DNA from: Salininema proteolyticum
GTDB taxonomy: Bacteria > Actinomycetota > Actinomycetes > Mycobacteriales > Micromonosporaceae
Direction of reading: 5' to 3'
Length of the DNA: 64,000 nucleotides
Assembly (NCBI RefSeq): GCF_042685645.1
Contig: NZ_JBHUNX010000001.1
Coordinates: 3,162,001-3,226,000, forward strand
Within the stretch, counting starts at the first letter, position 1. The number at the start of each line of letters is the position of its first letter. The notes under the pieces were generated by a model. It did no database searches. It was not told the DNA's origin and saw only the letters and a list, made by a program, of their open reading frames with translations. Of this stretch, positions 57,662 through 64,000 are shown one piece after another. The position numbers were made by a program, and so were the translations under genes.

Positions 57662-59518
57662 ATGACGACCTCTGTCGATTCCCGGCCCAGAGACTTCCTC
57701 GAATCGCCGTCCCATCTGGTGCACCGGACCGGCCTCGACGATCTGACGACGGAATTGAGCGGAAAATGGCCGCGGGCGGTCGCGCTGACCGGAGACGGCA
57801 AGTCCGGAAGCACCTTCCTCGCCAAGGTGGCCGCCGGACTCGTCCACCTCCGTTACCCAGGCGGTACTTTCTACGTCGACCTGCGGGAACAGTCCCCCGA
57901 CGATGCAATGCTCCTCTCCCTTATAAGGCTGGGTGCGAGTACCGACCTGATCCCGTCCTCGCCCATGGGCAAATCGGCATTCCTACGGGACTTGGTCCAG
58001 TCGAGACGAGTCCTGCCCATCGTGCGGCTGGGGGCGCAGCCCGCCGATGCCGAGTACTTCCACCCCCGATATCCCACAGCGGGGTTCGTAGTGATCGGGT
58101 CCCCCACGCCTCTGGACGAGTACCGAGTCATAGAAGTCCCCCGTTTCTCGACCGATGAACGTGCCGAGCTCTTGAGCAAGTCCCACGGGCGACTTTCGCA
58201 GGCCGTCTGCTGGGACCTGGCCGAGAACATCGTTGCCGGCCCAAGGACGGTGCGAGAGGCGGCGCGGGCGATCGCAGCGAACCCCAGTCTCGCCGAACCG
58301 CCGCACGACAGGCTCATAGAGCTCGTGCGGGATGAAACCGACTTGAGAAGCGAACTGGCCGATGGTCTCGACGGTTCGACCCAATGGCTGTACCGCCTCC
58401 TCCACTACCTGCCCGAACCGATATTCGAAGAGGCAGCCGCCAGGGAGTTCTGGCAAAGCGGCGAACAACTCCGCGATGCTCTGGACGAACTCGAGTCAGC
58501 CGCCCTTGTTGCACGCGACAGCGTCGGATACCTCAGACTGGTGGAGAACCAGGAGTTTCTGGCCGATTCGACGGCTGAGGGCATTGAACTGCCCCATCAA
58601 TCCGCGTTGCATGACTGCGTGCAATCCTATACGGCCCAGGTCCAGGCGGCGGACGAGACGATCATGCGCGATAGGCGCCGGCTGGGGCTCATGCCGACCA
58701 CCAAGCCGCCGCGGAATTTCGAATCCCGCGGCGAGGCTATGAGCTGGCTGGTCAGGCACCGCTCCATGCTGTCCTCCATGGTTCATATGTGTGTCGAGCA
58801 GGAATGGTGGCCGGAGGCATGCGCGCTGGCCGAGGCACTGTGGGCTTTCTACACGAATCAGGTGATGCCCGACGAGTCCATAAAGTGTTACCGGATCGCG
58901 CTGGCAGCCTCGGAACACCTGCCGGATACCTCCATCGGAATCCAGATGCGCCTTTATCTGGCCAAATGTCTGACCGACGCCGGTTTGACCGGTGACGCAC
59001 GCCGAGAGTTGGAGACGGCCCTGAGTCTTTCGCCGACGTCCGAGAGCGGGGAAAGGCTCGCCGGCACCGCTTACGAACTCCTGGCCCGTAATTCACTGGC
59101 GGCCGACGCCGGCTCGGCAGCATGGGAGTTCGCGGAGGAAGGACTGCGCCGGCTGGGACAAGACGGCCGCGCCCGGGCCAAAGCCCAGTTGTGGAGATTC
59201 AAAGCTCGTGCCGCGCAATCGAACGGCGACTACGATGTCGCGGCGGAATGCTTCGAGACCGCACTCCGGCTATTCGGAAAAGCGAGCGACTCCAGAAACC
59301 AGGCGCTCATCGACGTGGAGCACGCACTGCTCGACTACGACCGATACGGGCCGAAAGTCTTGGCCAATGTGGAGAAGAAGATCGCGGCAGCGGACGGGAT
59401 GGTCGAGACGGCTCAGGTCGTACGCGCCTGGGAGCGCCTGGCCGGGAGCTCGGAGGGCCCGCTGAAGGTACGTTATGAAACTGCTGCCCGGAAGGCCCGC
59501 GGTCTCGGTGACCGGTAG
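57662..59518 (+). CDS. NB-ARC-like protein with degenerate P-loop and TPR repeats
   Basis: 618 residues, leaderless start. The N-terminal 75 residues follow the AfsR/NB-ARC layout: AVALTGDGKSGSTFLAKVAAGLVHLRYPGGTFYVDLRE at 39-76, but the P-loop lysine-threonine of GKT is replaced (GDGKSGSTF), so nucleotide binding is doubtful. A winged-helix-like segment follows at about 220-300, and from about 350 to 610 helical repeats of TPR type (ALAEALWAFYTNQVMPDESIKCYRIALAASEHLPD and DYDVAAECFETALRLFGKASDSRNQALIDVEHALLDYD). Such proteins act as signal-transducing switches, including in phage defence. Confidence 0.75.
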   Translation: MTTSVDSRPRDFLESPSHLVHRTGLDDLTTELSGKWPRAVALTGDGKSGSTFLAKVAAGLVHLRYPGGTFYVDLREQSPDDAMLLSLIRLGASTDLIPSSPMGKSAFLRDLVQSRRVLPIVRLGAQPADAEYFHPRYPTAGFVVIGSPTPLDEYRVIEVPRFSTDERAELLSKSHGRLSQAVCWDLAENIVAGPRTVREAARAIAANPSLAEPPHDRLIELVRDETDLRSELADGLDGSTQWLYRLLHYLPEPIFEEAAAREFWQSGEQLRDALDELESAALVARDSVGYLRLVENQEFLADSTAEGIELPHQSALHDCVQSYTAQVQAADETIMRDRRRLGLMPTTKPPRNFESRGEAMSWLVRHRSMLSSMVHMCVEQEWWPEACALAEALWAFYTNQVMPDESIKCYRIALAASEHLPDTSIGIQMRLYLAKCLTDAGLTGDARRELETALSLSPTSESGERLAGTAYELLARNSLAADAGSAAWEFAEEGLRRLGQDGRARAKAQLWRFKARAAQSNGDYDVAAECFETALRLFGKASDSRNQALIDVEHALLDYDRYGPKVLANVEKKIAAADGMVETAQVVRAWERLAGSSEGPLKVRYETAARKARGLGDR

Positions 59519-59525
59519 CGGTCGT

Positions 59526-60968
59526 CTAGTCGGCGGACAGTAGCATCTTACCCAGTTCCTTTTCGACTCCCACTTCCCAAGGGACCTCGACCGAACGGCC
59601 GTCCCTAAAGGTGACCAGCACGGTCCGTTCATCGGTTCCCATGGCAGTCATAGAACACCGGGGGTATCCGGACATGACTCGTTCGGCTTCTGTTCTCGCT
59701 GATCGGCGGCCCAACGGCGGCAAATGCAGTCGCGTAATGAGGGTGGCTTCGGCCTTGATCGATGACGACAGGCAGGATACGTCGGCCGCCACCGGATGGG
59801 TGATGGGAGGCCGCGTTGGATCGCAGAGGGGCCTGCGGACCATCCCGCCACCACGACGATCCACCGCCCAAGACTTCGGTCGGGCATGACCGATTTCGAG
59901 GTCGGGCAGAGGCAGTTGGCGCGGTTTCGACAGTCGCGGCGCGGGAATGCCCAGCCGGTCGTACACCGATTCGGCGAACACCGCCGACGGGCAATCGACG
60001 TCCCGGTCCAGAACCTGGGCGGTCGACTCTGGATCGACGGCCGGTACTCGAAACAGCTCGTCGAATATGTTCTCGGACAGCGGCAGTCGCGGCAGGGATC
60101 GTCCGAGTTCCGCCAAGGGACCGTCCTCAGGCATCTCATCGAAGCCGAACTCTCCTATGGCGACTTTCTTCCCCAGCGCCGCAGCATAGTAAGTGACGGA
60201 ACCGTGGTCGCCTAGAACGTAGTCGGACGCGATGAGCAGCGCCCTCCATCCTTCCTCCGGAGGAACCATGACCAAGCCGTTCGTCAGGTGGTGCTGGACC
60301 AGTGCCGCCGACCCTGCCTGGTGCGCACCGTCGATATTGGGATGCGGGATGTAAGCGAGCGACGTCGAGTCCAAGTCGATCATCTCGTGCAGTCGGGAAA
60401 CGAGGTCCACGTGGCGACCGATGAGGGAGTCGCGTCCCCAGGTGGAGGTGACGGTGACGAGTGCCTGTTCGGGTGTGATTCCGAGTGCGCGACGGTATTC
60501 GTCTCGGAGGGATCGGGAATCGAGAATTCGTTCGAAACAGAGGTCTCCGGTCACAACCGCCCGTTCGGCCGCTTCAGGGGCGTCGGTTCGCAGCCGATCC
60601 AGCGCGGCTTTGCCGGGAAGGGAGATGAGGGAGGGAATTGTGCCGTCAATGGTGCGAAGGTGGTCGCGGGACAACCCGGCGACACCTTCTGTTTCAGGGA
60701 GGAAACGGTTGTGGCCGGCACCGTGGGGCAAGGTGGCGACCGGAATTCCCAGTGAAAGCATCTCGGGGCGAGGGCTGGAGGTGAGCAGGAGGTCGGCGCC
60801 TATGGTGGGCAGTTCGCTCCAGGGAACCAGCGGCAGGCGGTGTCGGTGGGCGAAGAGCTCTGCCTGGTGCCGGTATTTGGAGGCTCCGGGTCCTGCGGGG
60901 ACAGTGTAGGAGACGGTGATCCGGGGATCGACGGCGAATAGCGGGGCGACGTCGTAGTGCAGGCGCAC
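59526..60968 (-). CDS. GT-B-like glycosyltransferase-family protein behind a 7-base repeat
   Basis: 480 residues if read from GTG 60968, which has no ribosome site and cuts off conserved-looking residues (HLVFAARTLQSLV) just upstream. The frame stays open through 22 copies of a 7-base repeat but has no start codon there. HGAGHNRF, VTSTWGRDSLIGRHVDLVSRL, YIPHPNID and LLIASDYVLGDHGSVTYYAAALGKKVAIG resemble GT-B enzymes such as CDP-glycerol transferases that build surface polymers; similar actinobacterial proteins are poorly named. An ATG at 61191 with GGGAG before it would be the natural start after loss of one repeat unit (552 residues). Confidence 0.7.
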   Translation of the reverse strand: MRLHYDVAPLFAVDPRITVSYTVPAGPGASKYRHQAELFAHRHRLPLVPWSELPTIGADLLLTSSPRPEMLSLGIPVATLPHGAGHNRFLPETEGVAGLSRDHLRTIDGTIPSLISLPGKAALDRLRTDAPEAAERAVVTGDLCFERILDSRSLRDEYRRALGITPEQALVTVTSTWGRDSLIGRHVDLVSRLHEMIDLDSTSLAYIPHPNIDGAHQAGSAALVQHHLTNGLVMVPPEEGWRALLIASDYVLGDHGSVTYYAAALGKKVAIGEFGFDEMPEDGPLAELGRSLPRLPLSENIFDELFRVPAVDPESTAQVLDRDVDCPSAVFAESVYDRLGIPAPRLSKPRQLPLPDLEIGHARPKSWAVDRRGGGMVRRPLCDPTRPPITHPVAADVSCLSSSIKAEATLITRLHLPPLGRRSARTEAERVMSGYPRCSMTAMGTDERTVLVTFRDGRSVEVPWEVGVEKELGKMLLSAD

Positions 60969-61023
60969 CAGCGATTGCAGTGTGCGCGCGGCGAAGACCA
61001 GGTGTCGTTCACCCGAAAGCGCA

Positions 61024-61182
61024 AGCTGGGAGCTGGGAGCTGGGAGCTGGGAGCTGGGAGCTGGGAGCTGGGAGCTGGGAGCTGGGAGCTGGGAGCTGGG
61101 AGCTGGGAGCTGGGAGCTGGGAGCTGGGAGCTGGGAGCTGGGAGCTGGGAGCTGGGAGCTGGGAGCTGGGAGCTGGGAGCTG
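61024..61182. repeat. Heptanucleotide tandem repeat, 22 perfect copies
   Basis: AGCTGGG repeated 22 times without change from 61024 to 61177, plus five bases of a 23rd. On the minus (coding) strand the unit CCCAGCT reads as the heptapeptide cycle LPAPSSQ in any of the three frames and has no stop codon. Because seven is not a multiple of three, each unit gained or lost shifts the frame of the downstream gene. Confidence 0.98.
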
Positions 61183-61191
61183 CTCTTCCAT

Positions 61192-61512
61192 CGTAGACTC
61201 CCATTCCCGACTGGTCCAGGTCCACTCGGCGGGTGGGCGCGGATTGCACCCGATCAGTTGAGCCGCACCGAGGACGCAGACCATTCTAACGGCGCCTCCC
61301 GGATCGTGCGAAACACGAGGGTCGGGGTGAGAGCCGCCGGTCCCGGCTCTCACCCGCTCGGGCAATGGCTCTCGTTGTGCTCGTCGAACAGGCCATTGCC
61401 AAAACCTTCCACCCTGAGAGGGCGACCCTGCCGTCGCGCCCCCGCACAGCGCCTTGGACCGACGGGGCAATGGACCCGCATCGCCATGACCCGGCGTCGC
61501 TTTCCCCTATAG
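61192..61512. other. Upstream region of the GT-B-like gene
   Basis: About 320 bases without a supported gene. GGGAG six bases before the ATG at 61191 looks like a ribosome site. Two other starts (ATG within 61200-61210 and GTG 61249) lie in the remaining frame. No clear promoter seen. Confidence 0.45.
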
Positions 61513-61550
61513 ACGCCGCGAGCGCCCGGGTTCCCGGGCGCTCGCGGCGT
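61513..61550. terminator. Long hairpin after the ABC-2 gene
   Basis: Eighteen perfect pairs (ACGCCGCGAGCGCCCGGG and its complement) with a minimal loop, 12 bases past the stop at 61563. No T-tract. Confidence 0.65.
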
Positions 61551-61562
61551 GGGTGGTGTTCT

Positions 61563-62564
61563 TCAGGCGTTGGCCTCTGCCCGCTTTTTGACGGCGGTGC
61601 CGATCCAGAAGAGAACGGCTCCGCAGAACAGCCAGATCCCCAGTGTCGCGGCCGACCGGACGTAATCGGCTTCGGGGAAGAAGACGACCGTGCGCAGCAG
61701 CGTGGCTCCGGCGCCCGGCGGCATTCCCTGTCCGACGGCGCCCCATGGTTCCGGGAGCATTTCCGGTGCGCTCGTCATGCCGGACAAGGGGTTTCCGAGG
61801 AGCATGACGGTCGCGGCGCCGATCGCCAGTCCGACGCGTCCGGCGAGGGCGTGGAGTCCCAGCACCGTCCATGTCACGGCGGCGAGTGTCAGGGCGAGAG
61901 CCCCGGCGGCGGCCGGGTAGTCCCCTGCGTCGATGCTCTCCAGGGGCCAGACCATGATGCCGGCGAGGGCCGCGGCGCCGAGGAGGGGTGCGAGGACCGC
62001 TCCGGTGGCGCGTTTGGCGGCCGAGGTGGCGGCTGCGGCGGTGAGGAGGGCGGCGATGATGATGCCTCCGACGGCGAGCGGGAAGGCGGAGGCGGTGAAG
62101 GCGGTCCCGTTGGGGTCGGTTTCGGCGGTGGGGACGACGTCGGTGGTTTCGAGCGGCATGTCGGCCTGCGCGGCGAGGCGTTCGCCGAGTCGGTCGAGGA
62201 GGCCGGCCACGGCGGGTCCGGCGGCGGTGGCGGTCTGCACTTCGACGCCGTCGGGTCCGACGATGAGGGCGCCGTAGACTTCGCGTCGCTCTATGAGGTC
62301 GCGGGTCTCGTCGGGGCCGTCGGCGGGGTGGAGGTCGGCGACGCCGTCGAGTTGTTCGGCGGCTTTGGCGGCGACGGGTTCGGGGGCGACCAGTGCGATC
62401 GGGAGGTCGTGGGGTTCGCTTTTGGAGGCGGGGAGGGCGAAGGCCGTCAGGAGGACGGCGAGGAGGAGCGGGGCCCCGAGGAGGGCGGGTAGTAGTCGGT
62501 CGGGTGTGCGCCGGTCGGGCTCCCGGGTGGGGGCTTCGGTCGGGGCGGTGTCCGTTCGGGTCAT
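61563..62564 (-). CDS. YhgE/Pip- or ABC-2-type membrane protein
   Basis: 333 residues behind GAGGTG. One membrane segment near the N-terminus (PALLGAPLLLAVLLTAFALPASKS), an external alpha/beta domain of about 110 residues (LPIALVAPEPVAAKAAEQL to YGALIVGPDGVEVQTATAAG), then five more segments. This is the plan of ABC-2 exporter permeases related to YhgE/Pip. No ATPase gene adjoins. Divergent from a TetR gene with mirrored operator half sites, so probably regulated by it, perhaps as a drug or lipid exporter. Confidence 0.75.
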   Translation of the reverse strand: MTRTDTAPTEAPTREPDRRTPDRLLPALLGAPLLLAVLLTAFALPASKSEPHDLPIALVAPEPVAAKAAEQLDGVADLHPADGPDETRDLIERREVYGALIVGPDGVEVQTATAAGPAVAGLLDRLGERLAAQADMPLETTDVVPTAETDPNGTAFTASAFPLAVGGIIIAALLTAAAATSAAKRATGAVLAPLLGAAALAGIMVWPLESIDAGDYPAAAGALALTLAAVTWTVLGLHALAGRVGLAIGAATVMLLGNPLSGMTSAPEMLPEPWGAVGQGMPPGAGATLLRTVVFFPEADYVRSAATLGIWLFCGAVLFWIGTAVKKRAEANA

Positions 62565-62576
62565 GATGCACCTCGA

Positions 62577-62637
62577 TAAGAGACGATGCGTTCGCTATTG
62601 TCGTCAGCGTATCATGTAAGGAACGGTACGTCTCTTA
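62577..62637. promoter_or_regulatory. Mirrored operator between ABC-2 and TetR genes
   Basis: TAAGAGACG at 62577-62585 and CGTCTCTTA at 62629-62637 form an inverted repeat with 43 bases between. Read toward each gene, CGTCTCTTA lies just before the ribosome site on both sides, so both promoters carry the same element at the same place. Confidence 0.65.
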
Positions 62638-62651
62638 GGGGAGGTAGGGTC

Positions 62652-63260
62652 TTGACGGAATCCGGTACGCGCCGCCGGGGAGCGGCACTGGAATCGGCCA
62701 TCTTCCAGGCAGTCTGGGACGAGGTGTCCGAGGGCGGCTACACGCGCCTGTCCATCGAGAGCGTCGCGCGGCGCGCGGGCACGGGCAAAGCGGTGCTCTA
62801 CCGGCGCTGGGACGGCCGCGTCCCGCTGGTCCTAGCGGCGGTCCAGGACAATCTGCCGCGCCAGGAGGACCTCGCCGACACCGGGGACCTCCGCGACGAC
62901 CTGGTCAAGCTGCTGGAGGCCGGGGCGGAGAGGGTCATGACCGTGGGCCCCCGGATCATCATCGGGCTGCTCTCGGAGATCTTGGACCAGGAGGGAGTGG
63001 ACGGCGAGCACTTCGCCCTTCTGAACGACACGATCCTCAAGCACCTGCGCTCGCTGCTCGACGTGGTCTACGAGCGGGCGGAGTCCCGCGGAGAGCTCGA
63101 CCGGTCGGCGATGAGCGACCAGATCGCCACCCTGCCGCTGGACATCGTGCGTTCCCACGTGCTCATGCAGCGCCCGGTGACGAAGGACTTCCTCGCCGAG
63201 ATCGTCGACGACATCGTCATGCCGGTCCTGCGCTCCCGGTGCGCTCCAGGCCGGCGATGA
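62652..63260 (+). CDS. TetR family transcriptional regulator
   Basis: 202 residues from TTG 62652, six bases after GGAGGT; an upstream ATG at 62586 would run through the operator. Helix-turn-helix at about 28-60 (YTRLSIESVARRAGTGKAVLYRRWDGRVPLV), then the helical ligand domain of the TetR_C_16-like type ending VTKDFLAEIVDDIVMPVLRSR. Divergent from the membrane protein gene it probably controls. Its 3' end overlaps the next gene on the other strand by 44 bases. Confidence 0.9.
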   Translation: MTESGTRRRGAALESAIFQAVWDEVSEGGYTRLSIESVARRAGTGKAVLYRRWDGRVPLVLAAVQDNLPRQEDLADTGDLRDDLVKLLEAGAERVMTVGPRIIIGLLSEILDQEGVDGEHFALLNDTILKHLRSLLDVVYERAESRGELDRSAMSDQIATLPLDIVRSHVLMQRPVTKDFLAEIVDDIVMPVLRSRCAPGRR

Positions 63261-64000
63261 GCGTGCGGAGCGAATGCAGGACGATGGAGTCCAGGTCGCC
63301 GTAGACGGCCGGGGACTGGTGCAGGAGCGCCCGGGCGACGTCGGGAGCCCGGTGGTCGGCCAGGATTCCGACGATCGACTCGAGCTCCGACTCCGGGAGG
63401 TCCTCCGCCGACGGCGACTCGGACACCGGCAGGAGCGCCAGCCCCTGCACCAGTCCCGTGACGGCCAGGAAGGTCGGCAGGAAGTCCGGCTCGCCGGGGA
63501 CGCGCGCGATGGACCGGTGGTAGCGGTCCATGAGGTCGACCAGCGCGGGGCTGAAGGGCGGCCGCATGCGGGCCAGGATCGCGAGCACCCAGGGCCGTCG
63601 GCGGTAGAGGCGCCATTCGGTCCAGGCGACGGCCTCCAGGTCCTCGCTCCAGGTCTCCCTGCGGTCGGGCCACGCGACGGCGCCGAGCTCGTACTCGGCC
63701 ATCGCCGCGAGGAGCGCGTTGCGGTTGGGGAAGCGCCGGTAGAGTCCGGCGGTGGCCGTTCCCAGTGCGGTGGCGAGTCCGCGCATGGTCAACCCGGCCA
63801 GGCCCTCGGAGTTGGCGATTTCTATGGCGGCGCGGACGACGGCCACCTCGGTGAGCCTTCCGGGCGGCGCGGCGACCGGAGCGACGGCGGACTCCGACTT
63901 GCGGCGCCGGTAGGCCCTCGCCTGGCAGGCGCGGGAGCAGTAGCGGCGCGGACGTCCGGTGGCGGCGGCCGGCAGCGCCGTCCCGCACACCGCGCAGGAG
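63217..64000 (-). CDS. TetR family regulator with N-terminal zinc-finger-like motif, 5' partial
   Basis: 257 residues from GTG 63990, but the frame is open to the window edge and reads SCAV before it, completing CxxC. With YCSRACQARAYRRR this gives a four-cysteine motif like those fused to some actinobacterial TetR proteins. Then the helix-turn-helix (GLAGLTMRGLATALGTATAGLYRRFPNRNALLAAM) and a TetR_C domain. The true start lies beyond 64000. Function and target unknown. Confidence 0.85.
   Translation of the reverse strand, partial: SCAVCGTALPAAATGRPRRYCSRACQARAYRRRKSESAVAPVAAPPGRLTEVAVVRAAIEIANSEGLAGLTMRGLATALGTATAGLYRRFPNRNALLAAMAEYELGAVAWPDRRETWSEDLEAVAWTEWRLYRRRPWVLAILARMRPPFSPALVDLMDRYHRSIARVPGEPDFLPTFLAVTGLVQGLALLPVSESPSAEDLPESELESIVGILADHRAPDVARALLHQSPAVYGDLDSIVLHSLRTLIAGLERTGSAGPA

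Noticed and set aside
59526..60968. GTG 60968 as the normal start of the GT-B-like gene
   Set aside because: No ribosome site and it removes conserved-looking residues encoded just upstream; kept only as the conservative coordinate.
61024..61182. Possible CRISPR array
   Set aside because: The 7-base units are contiguous with no spacers; it is a simple tandem repeat.
60800..61470. Two further open frames through the 7-base repeat
   Set aside because: They are open only because the repeat has no stop codons; beyond it their sequences are not protein-like. They matter only as alternative entry frames to the GT-B-like gene.

Overview
The window is high-GC (roughly two-thirds G+C) chromosomal DNA from a filamentous or related member of the Actinomycetota. 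Evidence: the block argS-lysA-hom-thrC-thrB-rho-rpmE-prfA-prmC, a Rho with a long charged insertion, DUF6230/DUF6114 and DUF1707 proteins, a c-di-AMP (ydaO) riboswitch before an NlpC/P60 hydrolase, GTG/TTG starts, and many genes with a -10 box exactly six bases before the start codon (leaderless mRNAs). Order or genus cannot be fixed from this alone.

Layout. 1-16 kb: truncated SpoIIE-type phosphatase, PanE-like reductase, a lipoprotein, then on the minus strand the prmC/prfA/rpmE, rho, threonine-lysine biosynthesis and argS block, interrupted by a plus-strand DUF6230-DUF6114 pair between rpmE and rho. 16-26 kb: MerR regulator, riboswitch plus cell-wall hydrolase, divergent marR/Rid pair with two tandem operators, a group 2 sigma factor, orn, tRNA-His, four consecutive DUF1707 genes, then map and adk. 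26-43 kb: the S10-spc ribosomal protein operon and secY, all minus strand. The operon is cut between rplR and rpsE by about 5 kb carrying a ferric-siderophore uptake operon (iron box, two FecCD permeases, binding lipoprotein), a small membrane protein and an MFS transporter. A terminator follows rplR.

43-61 kb is accessory in character: a frameshifted, motif-eroded N-6 DNA methylase-like gene; a DUF4190 protein; a Ser/Thr kinase-TPR protein coupled to a membrane helix-hairpin-helix protein; a YcaQ-family glycosylase; a tightly packed three-gene unit (winged-helix protein, 1041-residue double ATPase ending in a HerA-type motor, AIPR-family protein with nuclease-like residues) that looks like a defence system; a YjbQ protein, a methyltransferase, and a divergent pair of a small protein and an NB-ARC-like/TPR protein with a damaged P-loop. 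A GT-B-like glycosyltransferase-family gene then begins in 22 perfect copies of a 7-base repeat, so its upstream ATG is currently out of frame: a likely phase-variable locus. 61-64 kb: an ABC-2-type membrane protein divergent from a TetR regulator with mirrored operator half sites, and a second, zinc-finger-tagged TetR gene running off the end.

The two leading candidates for something undescribed are the winged-helix/HerA/AIPR operon (50.0-55.6 kb) and the heptanucleotide switch (61.0-61.2 kb).
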